From NCBI RefSeq assembly GCF_003859945.1, contig NZ_RQYM01000008.1:35662-99661 (forward strand): a stretch of DNA of 64,000 nucleotides, in the 5' to 3' direction. The translations under genes were made by a program, and so were the position numbers. The stretch comes from Leucobacter sp. OH1287. Its GTDB lineage: Bacteria > Actinomycetota > Actinomycetes > Actinomycetales > Microbacteriaceae. Below the pieces are notes generated by a model, which saw only the letters and a list, made by a program, of their open reading frames with translations, made no database searches and was not told where the DNA came from. Positions 34,616-42,891 of the stretch are shown piece after piece. Within the stretch, counting starts at the first letter, position 1, and every line of letters begins with the position of its first letter.

Positions 34616-36673
34616 GTGACACAGGCAACCCATCTAAACCTCTACGAGATCTCAATCGACGAGCTGCTCAACGCCTACCGGGAGGAGCAGCTTAGCGCTG
34701 TTGCCGTTGTGGCGAGATACCTGAACCGGATCGGTGCTTTTGACAGATCCGCCGCCGCCATTAACGCGGTTATTGCGCTCAACCCGGAGGTTTTTGCGCA
34801 GGCCGCCGAGTCTGACCGGCGCTGGGCAGCGGGCAACCCGCGCCCGCTTGAGGGTGTGCCGTTCACGGTCAAAGACTCCTATATGGTGCAGGGTTTGACG
34901 GTTGCGAGCGGATCCCCGGCGTTCGCCGGTCTCGTCGCGCAGTGGGATGCCTTCTCGGTTGCGCAGCTAAAAGCCGCCGGAGCGGTGCTGATCGGGAAAA
35001 CCAATATGCCGCCGATGGCTGACGGTGGAATGCAGCGCGGTGTTTACGGCAGGGCAGAAAACCCCTACAACACCGCCTACCTCGCTGCCGCCTACGCATC
35101 CGGCTCCTCTAATGGATCCGGCGCGGCAACCGCGGCAAACTTCGCGGTGTTCGGAATGGGTGAGGAGACCGTGTCATCCGGTCGAAGCCCGGCATCAAAC
35201 AACGGCCTCTGCGCCTACACACCATCGTGGGGAATTATTTCAATCCGCGGCAACTGGCCGCTCTTCCCGGCGCGCGATGTGGTTGTGCCGCACACCCGCA
35301 GCATCCCCGACATGCTGCACGTGCTAAACGCGCTGGTTGCTGACGACGACAACACCCGCGGTGATTTTTGGCGACACCAGCGGGTGGTTGCGATCCCACC
35401 CGCGAGCACGCTCCGGCCAGCAGACTACACTGAGCTGCTTGATGAGCACGCGCTGCGCGGGAAAACCCTCGCGGTGCCAAGAATGTATCTCGGTAAGGAT
35501 CCAAACTTCCCGATCGCGGTGCGCGACAGCGTGCTAACCCTCTGGGAGCAGACCCGAAAACAGCTGGAGTCGCTGGGCGCAACAGTTGTGGAAAGCAACT
35601 TCCCGTTGATTGAACAGTACGAGGGAGATAAACCCGCGGGCGAGAACATCGACCGGCTCGGGGTTCTGCCGGACGACTGGATGGCAACCGAGTTCAACCA
35701 CTTCCTCGCCTTCGGCTGGGACGATTTCCTGAGGGCGAACGGGGATCCAGCGATCCCGGACCTCGCGAGCGTCAACCCCGACACAATCTTCCCGCTCTGG
35801 GAGGGAACCCTGCCCGACCGCTACGACGAGGTGCCAGACTACGAGAACCGCTACCGCGCCGTCGTCGCCTACGCAAAAGAGGGGATTGCGGATCCGCGCG
35901 ACAACCACGATTTTGCTGCGGGCCTGAACGCGCTGGTGAGCCTGCGCGAAACCCTGTTTGAGAACTGGCTGACAGAAAACGGCTACGACGCGGTTGTGTT
36001 CCCGGCGAACGCGGATGTTGGTGCGGCCGACTCCGAGAGCGACCAGCAGGCAAACGATCACACCTGGACAAACGGTGTGCTGTTCTCCAACGGTAACTAT
36101 GCGCTGCGCCACCTCGGGATCCCGAGCGTCACCGTCACAATGGGGCAGATGGCAGACACCGGTGTGCCGGTTGGCGTAACCTTTGCGGGCGCCGCCTACC
36201 AGGATGCGAAACTGCTCAGCTACGCGGGCGCGCTGGACGCGGCCTCGGAACGGCCAACCCCGCAGTTCGCGCCCGAGCAGGACGCCGACATTATCGACCT
36301 GGCGGATGCGCGGCGCGCGGCCGACGGTGCTGGTGCGGCTGGCGGCGCTGGTGGCGCTGCGGCTGGCGGTGCTGGTGCGGATCCCGCCCCGAGCATCAGC
36401 ATCAGCGGCGGCGAAAACAACACCGCCCACAATGGCGCTATCGCGGTCACCGTCTGGGGTGAGGTAACCGCCGACAGCGTGGTTGAGGTGACCGTTAACG
36501 GCACAGCGCTCGCGGTGGATATCACCGACGAGAAGTGGCACGCCTTCGGTGTGCTTCCGCCGCAGGACTCCGGCATCAACCCCGAGCAGCCGCTGCTGGT
36601 TGTTGCAACCGCCTCGGCGCTTGACGAGGAACAGGGCGGCTTCGCGGCAGACTTCTGCGAGGTTGAGCTCTAG
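34616..36673 (+). CDS. amidase-signature hydrolase with a C-terminal extra domain
   Basis: A 685-residue cytoplasmic-looking amidase (no signal peptide). The catalytic triad is suggested by Lys86 (PFTVKDSYM), the cis-Ser in GSSNGSGAA (about 164-168) and the nucleophile near Ser188 in ETVSSGRSPAS. The motif deviates from the usual TGGSIR. About 120 extra residues follow the amidase fold: a Gly/Ala linker (about 574-590) and a small beta-rich domain (GAIAVTVWGEVTADSVVEVTV). The substrate is unknown; it is not GatA, as gatB/gatC are absent. Start GTG. Confidence 0.8.
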   Translation: MTQATHLNLYEISIDELLNAYREEQLSAVAVVARYLNRIGAFDRSAAAINAVIALNPEVFAQAAESDRRWAAGNPRPLEGVPFTVKDSYMVQGLTVASGSPAFAGLVAQWDAFSVAQLKAAGAVLIGKTNMPPMADGGMQRGVYGRAENPYNTAYLAAAYASGSSNGSGAATAANFAVFGMGEETVSSGRSPASNNGLCAYTPSWGIISIRGNWPLFPARDVVVPHTRSIPDMLHVLNALVADDDNTRGDFWRHQRVVAIPPASTLRPADYTELLDEHALRGKTLAVPRMYLGKDPNFPIAVRDSVLTLWEQTRKQLESLGATVVESNFPLIEQYEGDKPAGENIDRLGVLPDDWMATEFNHFLAFGWDDFLRANGDPAIPDLASVNPDTIFPLWEGTLPDRYDEVPDYENRYRAVVAYAKEGIADPRDNHDFAAGLNALVSLRETLFENWLTENGYDAVVFPANADVGAADSESDQQANDHTWTNGVLFSNGNYALRHLGIPSVTVTMGQMADTGVPVGVTFAGAAYQDAKLLSYAGALDAASERPTPQFAPEQDADIIDLADARRAADGAGAAGGAGGAAAGGAGADPAPSISISGGENNTAHNGAIAVTVWGEVTADSVVEVTVNGTALAVDITDEKWHAFGVLPPQDSGINPEQPLLVVATASALDEEQGGFAADFCEVEL

Positions 36674-36680
36674 CCCGGCT

Positions 36681-37211
36681 CTACTCGGCGTTGTTTACCG
36701 CAACCGCCTCATCGCCGTGCACCTCAACGCTGACGGCGAGCTTCCGCAGCAGGGTGATTAGGCGTGCCCGCTCTGAGGCGGTAACCCCCTTCAAAAGCAG
36801 CGTCTCGGCGGTGCTCAGGTGGGTGAGCGCGGTATCCACGCGGTTGAGCCCGTCCGCGGTCATCACAACCAAAACCCCGCGGCCATCGTTCGGATCGGTA
36901 ACCCGCTGCACCAGCCCACGCCCGCACATCCGGTCGATCCGGTTCGTCATCGTCCCGCTAGACACCTTGGTTTCTCGCACCAGGAAGCTGGTGCTGGCGC
37001 GGTAGGGGGATCCAAGCCGGCGCAAAACCGCGAGCACATCAAACTCCCACAGCTCTAGCCCGCTGCTCTCAAACGCCTGCTGTCTTGCGCGGTTGAGCTG
37101 TTTTGTGATCCTGCCAACACGAGAAAAGATCGCCAGCGGATCAAGATCCAGGTCGGGGCGCTGCTCGGCCCACTGCTCTAAGATCCGCTCTGTTTCGTCG
37201 TGTTTGCTCAT
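36681..37211 (-). CDS. MarR-family transcriptional regulator
   Basis: A 176-residue winged-helix protein. LELWEFDVLAVLRRLGSP, VSSGTMTNRIDRMCGRGLV (recognition helix) and RVTDPNDGRGVLVVMTADG (wing) are typical of MarR. It converges on the amidase gene with a seven-base gap. The ligand and targets are unknown. Confidence 0.88.
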   Translation of the reverse strand: MSKHDETERILEQWAEQRPDLDLDPLAIFSRVGRITKQLNRARQQAFESSGLELWEFDVLAVLRRLGSPYRASTSFLVRETKVSSGTMTNRIDRMCGRGLVQRVTDPNDGRGVLVVMTADGLNRVDTALTHLSTAETLLLKGVTASERARLITLLRKLAVSVEVHGDEAVAVNNAE

Positions 37212-37313
37212 ACTCTCAATTCTGCCAGCGATTTTTAGAAAAATGTTAGCGGAGTTAATGCTGATGTTGATTTTCTGGCAAAATAGATATCGTGCCTACT
37301 TTCGTATGCATAT

Positions 37314-37385
37314 TCCGCCTTAGTGTAACGGCAGCACGGCAGCCTTTGGAGCTGTAAAGTCTAGGTTCGAATCCTAGGGGCGGAG
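37314..37385 (+). tRNA. tRNA-Gln (anticodon TTG)
   Basis: Acceptor TCCGCCT pairs with GGGCGGA. The anticodon stem-loop is GCAGC-CTTTGGA-GCTGT and the T arm CTAGG-TTCGAAT-CCTAG. 72 bases with discriminator G; CCA is not encoded. Confidence 0.95.
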
Positions 37386-37429
37386 CTGCTGAAGCATCAG
37401 ATATATCGGTTCGCACTAAGGCAGGTTTT

Positions 37430-38866
37430 ATGCGCTCAAACTCGAAAGTCGCCGTAGTTATACTCGCCGCGGGCCAGGGAACCCGCATGAAGTCAGCACT
37501 TCCCAAGGTGCTGCACCGCATCGGCGGCAGGTCGCTGATCGAACACGTTCTCGCAACAGCCTACGAGCTGGATCCGGCACACGTTGTCGCGGTTGTGCGC
37601 CACGAGCGTGAGCGGGTTGCGGCGGCAATCACCGAGTTTGCGCCGCAGACACTGTTAGCGGATCAGGATGAGATCCCCGGAACCGGCCGCGCGGTTGAGC
37701 AGGCGCTCGCCGCCATCCCCGCAGATTTTGACGGATCCGTTGTCGTGCTCTCGGGTGATGTGCCGCTGATCGACTCGGTCACCCTCGGCCAGCTGCTTAC
37801 CGACCACAGCGACAACGCGCGAGACATGACCATTCTCTCGGCGATTTTTGCGGATCCAACCGGTCTCGGCAGGATTTTGCGCGGCGCGGACGGCGCTGTC
37901 ACCGGCATTGTTGAGGAGAAAGACGCGACTGACGAGCAGCGGCGAGTCACCGAGATCAACGGCGGCATCTACGTCTTTAAACGCAGCGCGGTAACTGAAG
38001 CGCTCGCGCAGATCGACACCAACAACGCACAGGGTGAAAAATACCTAACCGACGCTGCGGCGGTGATTCTCGCGGGCGGCGGCATCGTCGGTGCGACACT
38101 CACAACCGACCCGTGGGTTATTGCGGGCGTTAACGACAGGGCGCAGCTGGCTGATGCGGGCCGCGAGCTAAATGCCAGGGTTTGCAGGCGGCTGCAGCGA
38201 GAGGGTGTTGCGATTGTGGATCCGGCCACAACATACATCGATGTCACCGCAACTCTCGCACCAGACAGCACCGTGCTGCCCGGCAGTTTTGTGCTCGGTA
38301 ACAGCACGGTTGCGGCGGGCGCGATTGTTGGGCCAGCAACCACGATCGCAAACACCGCGGTTGGTGAAGGAGCAACAGTTCTGCGCTCCGAGGTTAACGG
38401 CGCGGTTATTGCCGCAGGCGCGACGGTTGGGCCGTTCGCCTACCTGCGTCCGGGCTCGGAGCTTGGCGAGAACTCGAAGGTTGGCGCTTTTGTTGAACTG
38501 AAAAACACACAGCTCGGTGCCGGCAGCAAGGTGCCGCACCTCAGCTATGTTGGTGACGCACAGGTCGGATCCGGCAGCAATCTGGGTGCGGGAACAATCG
38601 TTGCCAACTATGACGGCGTTAAGAAACACCGCACCGTGATCGGTGACGAGGTGCGGGTTGGTTCCAAGAGTGTGCTTGTGGCACCGGTTGAGATCGGTGC
38701 CGGTGCCTACACCGCAGCGGGTGCGGTTGTGCGCAAAGATGTTCCGGCGGGCGCTCTAGCGTTGAGTGTTGCGCCGCAACGCAACACCCCGAACTGGGTG
38801 CAACAGAACCGACCGGGAACAACCTCGGCAGATGCAGCGTCTGCCGCAAACGGAGAGAAAAACTAA
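37430..38866 (+). CDS. glmU: bifunctional GlcNAc-1-P uridyltransferase / GlcN-1-P acetyltransferase
   Basis: Makes UDP-GlcNAc, precursor of MurA's substrate. The N-terminal half has VVILAAGQGTRMKSALPKVL, the pyrophosphorylase loop; the C-terminal half is a left-handed beta-helix (GSELGENSKVGAFVELKN, LGAGTIVANYDG). Length 478 and a short Ala/Ser/Asn tail. It is 44 bases after tRNA-Gln and directly precedes prs by one base, the usual actinobacterial pair. Confidence 0.95.
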   Translation: MRSNSKVAVVILAAGQGTRMKSALPKVLHRIGGRSLIEHVLATAYELDPAHVVAVVRHERERVAAAITEFAPQTLLADQDEIPGTGRAVEQALAAIPADFDGSVVVLSGDVPLIDSVTLGQLLTDHSDNARDMTILSAIFADPTGLGRILRGADGAVTGIVEEKDATDEQRRVTEINGGIYVFKRSAVTEALAQIDTNNAQGEKYLTDAAAVILAGGGIVGATLTTDPWVIAGVNDRAQLADAGRELNARVCRRLQREGVAIVDPATTYIDVTATLAPDSTVLPGSFVLGNSTVAAGAIVGPATTIANTAVGEGATVLRSEVNGAVIAAGATVGPFAYLRPGSELGENSKVGAFVELKNTQLGAGSKVPHLSYVGDAQVGSGSNLGAGTIVANYDGVKKHRTVIGDEVRVGSKSVLVAPVEIGAGAYTAAGAVVRKDVPAGALALSVAPQRNTPNWVQQNRPGTTSADAASAANGEKN

Positions 38867-38867
38867 A

Positions 38868-39848
38868 ATGGGTGCAATCGAAAAAGCTGGGCAAAAAAAG
38901 CTGGTGCTGATCTCTGGGCGGGCGTATCCGCAACTGGCAGAGGATGTTGCCAAGGAGCTGGGCGCTGAGGTTTTATCAACCGATGCGAGAACCTTCGCGA
39001 GCGGTGAAATCTACGCGCGATTCAACGAGAGTGTGCGAGGAACCGACGCTTTTGTTCTGCAGTCACACGTCGGCAACATTAACGAGCACCTGATGGAGCA
39101 GCTGATTATGGTTGACTCCCTGAAGCGTGCCTCCGCCAAGCGCATCACCGTGGTTGCGCCGTTCTACCCGTATGCCAGGCAGGATAAGAAGGGGCGCGGC
39201 CGTGAGCCGATCTCTGCCCGCCTGGTTGCTGACCTGTTTAAGGCGGCCGGAGCCGACCGGATTATGTCCGTTGACCTGCACGCCTCACAGATTCAGGGTT
39301 TCTTCGACGGCCCGGTTGACCACCTGTTTGCGATGCCGGTGCTGCTGGAGCACTTCCGTGAGCAGTTCGCTGGCCGCGACGACCTCACCATTGTGTCACC
39401 CGACATGGGCCGCGTGCGCGTTGCCGACGTCTGGAGTGACCAGCTGGGTGCGCCGCTCGCGATTATTCACAAGCGCCGCGATCCAAAGGTTGCAAACCAG
39501 GTGAGCGTGCACGACATCGTCGGTGACGTGAAAGACCGCTGGTGTCTGATGGTTGACGACATGATCGACACCGGCGGCACAATCGCGAAAGCCGCTGAGG
39601 CGCTCGTTAAAAACGGCGCCAAGGGTGTCACCATCGCGGCAACCCACCCGGTTTTCTCGGGTAAGGCACCGGAGGTTTTGAACGCGGATCACATCGACCA
39701 GGTGGTTGTTACCGACACCCTGCCGGTTTCCCCCGAGAAGCGCTTTGACAAGCTGACAGTCCTGTCAATCGCGCCGCTTTTGGCGAAGGCGATTAAAGAG
39801 GTGTTCGAGGACGGCTCAGTAACCAGCATGTTCGACGGGGCCGCGTAA
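38868..39848 (+). CDS. prs: ribose-phosphate pyrophosphokinase
   Basis: Makes PRPP from ribose-5-phosphate and ATP. RTFASGEIYARFNESVRG, PYARQDKKGRGREPISARL, MSVDLHASQIQGFF and the PRPP loop MVDDMIDTGGTI are all present. 326 residues. The start ATG, one base after the glmU stop, gives the normal N-terminus. RES toxins of the ParT type are known to modify this enzyme; whether the toxin at 25.5 kb does so is unknown. Confidence 0.95.
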   Translation: MGAIEKAGQKKLVLISGRAYPQLAEDVAKELGAEVLSTDARTFASGEIYARFNESVRGTDAFVLQSHVGNINEHLMEQLIMVDSLKRASAKRITVVAPFYPYARQDKKGRGREPISARLVADLFKAAGADRIMSVDLHASQIQGFFDGPVDHLFAMPVLLEHFREQFAGRDDLTIVSPDMGRVRVADVWSDQLGAPLAIIHKRRDPKVANQVSVHDIVGDVKDRWCLMVDDMIDTGGTIAKAAEALVKNGAKGVTIAATHPVFSGKAPEVLNADHIDQVVVTDTLPVSPEKRFDKLTVLSIAPLLAKAIKEVFEDGSVTSMFDGAA

Positions 39849-39853
39849 ACCAG

Positions 39854-41320
39854 ATGACTGACGCAGCAAACACTCCCGCAACCGCAAACGTCGGGGTTGT
39901 TGGCCTCGCCGTGATGGGCGCAAACCTGGCGCGCAACCTCGCCAGCCGCGAGGGCAACCGGGTTGCGGTCTACAACCGCTCCCACGACAGAACCGAGCAG
40001 CTGCTGGCAGCCCATCCCGAGGCGCAGCTGATTGGCACCGAGACAATCGCCGAGTTCGCGGCAACCCTCGCTAAACCCCGCACCGCGATTATTATGGTGC
40101 AGGCCGGATCCGCAACCGACGCGGTGATTGACTCGCTGTGCGAGGTGTTTGAGAGCGGCGACATCATTATTGACGGCGGAAACGCGCTCTACACCGACAC
40201 GATCCGCCGCGAAAAAGCGGTTGCTGCGCGCGGGATCCACTTCGTTGGCGCTGGCATCTCCGGCGGCGAGGAGGGTGCGCTGAACGGCCCGAGCATTATG
40301 CCTGGCGGGCCAGCCGAGTCATACCGCACCGTTGGACCGATTTTTGAGTCGATTGCGGCTCGCGCAGCCGACGGCACCCCGTGCGTCACCCACATTGGCG
40401 CGGACGGTTCCGGGCACTTTGTGAAGATGATCCACAACGGCATCGAATACGCCGATATGCAGCTGATCGCCGAAGCCTACCAGTTGCTGCGCTCGGTTGC
40501 GGGACTAACCCCCGCCGAGATCAGCGAGGTGTTTAAGCAGTGGAACAGCACCGAGCTGGAGAGCTACCTGGTTGAGATCACCGCCGAGGTGCTTGCCCAG
40601 GTGGATCCGGCAACCGGCAAACCCCTCGTCGACATCATCGTCGACCAGGCGGGGCAGAAGGGCACCGGCACCTGGACGGTGCAGGCGGCGCTGTCACTCG
40701 GCACCCCGGTGAGCGCGATCGCGGAGGCGGTTTTTGCGCGCGGACTGTCATCACAGCCTGCGCAGCGGATCGCGGCCGAGCCCCTGCGCGGCGGGGTTAG
40801 CGCCACGGCGATAGCGGATCCGGCGGCAAAACAGAGCTTTATTGAGGATGTGCGCCAGGCGCTTTACGCCTCCAAAATCATCGCCTACTCGCAGGGCTTC
40901 GACGTGATTCGGGACGCTGCCGCAGCGCACGGCTGGCAGATCGACCAGGGCGCTGTTGCGTCAATCTGGCGGGCCGGCTGCATTATTCGCGCAGCCTTCC
41001 TGGATCGCATAACCGACGCCTTCCGTAACGAGCCGGAGCTGCAGCTGCTCGCCGCAACCCCGTTCTTCGCTGAGGCGCTGCGGGGTGCTGAGGCGGCGTG
41101 GCGACGGGTTGTCACCGCCGCTGTAAACAACGCGGTGCCGGCTCCGGCGTTCGGCGCGGCGCTTGCCTACTATGACGGGCTGCGCGCTGAGCGACTGCCT
41201 GCGGCGCTGATTCAGGGGCAGCGCGATTTCTTTGGCGCTCACACCTACGGTCGAGTGGATCGCCCCGGCGTATTCCACACCGACTGGTCGGGAAGCCGCA
41301 CCGAAACCCAGCTCAGCTAG
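39854..41320 (+). CDS. gnd: 6-phosphogluconate dehydrogenase (decarboxylating)
   Basis: Oxidative pentose-phosphate step yielding ribulose-5-phosphate and NADPH. GLAVMGANLARNLASR is the cofactor fold, GISGGEEGALNGPSIMPGG the substrate loop, and FVKMIHNGIEYADMQLIAEAY holds the catalytic Lys. The C-terminus SSQPAQRIAA...IQGQRDFFGAHTYGRVD is diagnostic. 488 residues. Placed five bases after prs, so glmU-prs-gnd may form one transcript. Confidence 0.95.
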   Translation: MTDAANTPATANVGVVGLAVMGANLARNLASREGNRVAVYNRSHDRTEQLLAAHPEAQLIGTETIAEFAATLAKPRTAIIMVQAGSATDAVIDSLCEVFESGDIIIDGGNALYTDTIRREKAVAARGIHFVGAGISGGEEGALNGPSIMPGGPAESYRTVGPIFESIAARAADGTPCVTHIGADGSGHFVKMIHNGIEYADMQLIAEAYQLLRSVAGLTPAEISEVFKQWNSTELESYLVEITAEVLAQVDPATGKPLVDIIVDQAGQKGTGTWTVQAALSLGTPVSAIAEAVFARGLSSQPAQRIAAEPLRGGVSATAIADPAAKQSFIEDVRQALYASKIIAYSQGFDVIRDAAAAHGWQIDQGAVASIWRAGCIIRAAFLDRITDAFRNEPELQLLAATPFFAEALRGAEAAWRRVVTAAVNNAVPAPAFGAALAYYDGLRAERLPAALIQGQRDFFGAHTYGRVDRPGVFHTDWSGSRTETQLS

Positions 41321-41408
41321 GCGGGCAGCGCCAGCGGTGGATCGCCGGTAGCTGCTGCAGCTGGGCGGCGTGCGGATCCCTCCACTGCGCCACCGGCGGC
41401 CGCTGTGC

Positions 41409-41565
41409 TAAACTGTTCAGGTACTTCGGCGAGGGAGGCACCCCTGTGTGCACTCCGTTATCGACGCGGGCGCCCCAATACCTGTGGTATGCGTGCTAGT
41501 CAGATTACAGCCAGAGTCACCACGGACTAGAGAAAATTAGGGCGCCAAGCCCGATAAGGAGAATA
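41409..41565 (+). promoter_or_regulatory. promoter and leader of rplY
   Basis: TAAACT at 41409-41414 may be the -10 box. About 145 bases of leader follow, with a perfect ATACC-TGT-GGTAT hairpin (41478-41490), two GGGCGCC strings 70 bases apart and AAGGAG seven bases before the ATG. The leader looks structured and could be an autoregulatory element, but I recognise no named family. Confidence 0.4.
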
Positions 41566-42162
41566 ATGAGCAACGCATTTAACCTTGCTGCTGAACCACG
41601 CGAGACCTTCGGTAAGGGAACCGCTCGCAAACTGCGCGTAGCCGGCAAAACCCCGGTTGTTGTTTACGGCCACGGTGAGGCTCCACGCCACTACAGCGTA
41701 GAGACCCACCCGCTCAGCCTGATCGTTCGTCACCCAAACGCTCTCGTGTCACTCGAGATCGACGGCTCAAAGGAGCTTGTACTGGTGAAGGATGTGCAGA
41801 AGAACGCTGTACGCCAGACCATCGAGCACGTTGACCTGCTGATCGTTCGCCGCGGCGAGACCGTTGAGGTTGAGGTTCCTGTTGCCATTGAGGGTGACCC
41901 ATTCCCAGGCACCACCGTGCTGCACGAGCTTGCAACAGTTCTCGTTAGCGCTCCAGCAACCGACATCCCAGAGCACTTCGTGGTGAACGTTGACGGCAAA
42001 ACCGACGGCAGCCAGATCACCGCTGGTGACCTGGAGCTGCCAAACGGCGTTGAGCTGGTAACCGGCGCAGACGAGCTGCTCGTTAACGTTGTGATCGCTC
42101 AGAAGGCTGACGATGACGACTTCGAGGCAGCTGAAGAGGCCGCAGCAGCAGAGGCAGAGTAA
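41566..42162 (+). CDS. rplY: 50S ribosomal protein L25 (general stress CTC type)
   Basis: The 198-residue two-domain form of L25 that binds 5S rRNA. ETFGKGTARKLRVAGKTPVVVYGHGEAPRHY is the N-terminal RNA-binding domain; the TL5/CTC C-terminal domain ends in an acidic Asp/Glu/Ala tail. Codon use is of the high-expression type. pth follows after 144 bases. Confidence 0.95.
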   Translation: MSNAFNLAAEPRETFGKGTARKLRVAGKTPVVVYGHGEAPRHYSVETHPLSLIVRHPNALVSLEIDGSKELVLVKDVQKNAVRQTIEHVDLLIVRRGETVEVEVPVAIEGDPFPGTTVLHELATVLVSAPATDIPEHFVVNVDGKTDGSQITAGDLELPNGVELVTGADELLVNVVIAQKADDDDFEAAEEAAAAEAE

Positions 42163-42238
42163 AGCCGACGCTGGATCAGCCGCTTAACCCGCGGCGATCC
42201 GTGTAGTATTATTTACCCGCTGTGTTGGTTTACACTGA

Positions 42239-42290
42239 GCTAAACCGGCACAGCGGGTTTTTAGTGGCGACGGGCAGTAAACAAACAAAA
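42239..42290 (+). other. rplY-pth spacer with partial inverted repeat
   Basis: The spacer repeats CCGCTGTGTTGG and CCGGCACAGCGGGTTTTTAG; CCGCTGTG and CACAGCGG (near 42217-42226 and 42248-42257) can pair, and TTTTTAG follows, so it may terminate rplY. TCTAAGGAG gives pth its ribosome site. Confidence 0.5.
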
Positions 42291-42306
42291 CAGTCTAAGG
42301 AGTATC

Positions 42307-42891
42307 GTGTCTGAAACCTGGGTGGTTGTGGGGCTTGGAAACCCCGGAGCGAAGTACGAGGCAACCAGGCACAATATTGGGCAGCTCGCGGTTGATGAAC
42401 TGGCTTCACAGATCGGGTCACGATTCCAGGTGCACAAAACCAACAACCGGGTTGCTGAGGGGTGGCTCAGACCGGGCGGCCCGAAACTGATCCTGGTGAA
42501 ACCCAACTCCTTTATGAACCTGAGCGGCGGACCGGTCAGCCAAATCCTCAGTTTTTACGGACTGGAGGTTGACAGGCTGATTGTTTTGCACGACGAACTG
42601 GATATTCCGTTCGACTCCGTGAAACTAAAAAACGGCGGGGGACACGGCGGCCACAACGGCCTGCGCAGCATCGCCGCCTCACTGAAAACACCGGACTTTA
42701 CCCGCGTGCGCATCGGAATTGGCAGGCCGCCCGGGAGCGGGGATCCGGCCGCTTTCGTGCTCACACCATTCAACAAGACTGAACAGGCTGCGCTGCCGCT
42801 GCTGGTCAGCGACGCCGCCGACGCAGCGGTTGCCGTGATTGAGGAGGGGCTGACCGCCGCCCAGCAGCGGTTCCACGGGAGAGTGAAGTAG
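42307..42891 (+). CDS. pth: peptidyl-tRNA hydrolase
   Basis: Recycles peptidyl-tRNA. VVGLGNPGAKYEATRHNIG holds the catalytic His, KPNSFMNLSGGPV and LHDELDIPF...GGHGGHNGLRSI are the conserved substrate-binding segments. 194 residues, GTG start with AAGGAG. mfd begins directly at the next base after the stop. Confidence 0.95.
   Translation: MSETWVVVGLGNPGAKYEATRHNIGQLAVDELASQIGSRFQVHKTNNRVAEGWLRPGGPKLILVKPNSFMNLSGGPVSQILSFYGLEVDRLIVLHDELDIPFDSVKLKNGGGHGGHNGLRSIAASLKTPDFTRVRIGIGRPPGSGDPAAFVLTPFNKTEQAALPLLVSDAADAAVAVIEEGLTAAQQRFHGRVK

Noticed and set aside
35534..36541. A 335-codon open frame on the minus strand
   Set aside because: Shadow of the amidase gene caused by GC-rich third positions; no motif or ribosome site.
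34616..36673. Amidase as GatA of the tRNA-dependent amidotransferase
   Set aside because: No gatB/gatC nearby, altered nucleophile motif, and a long extra C-terminal domain.
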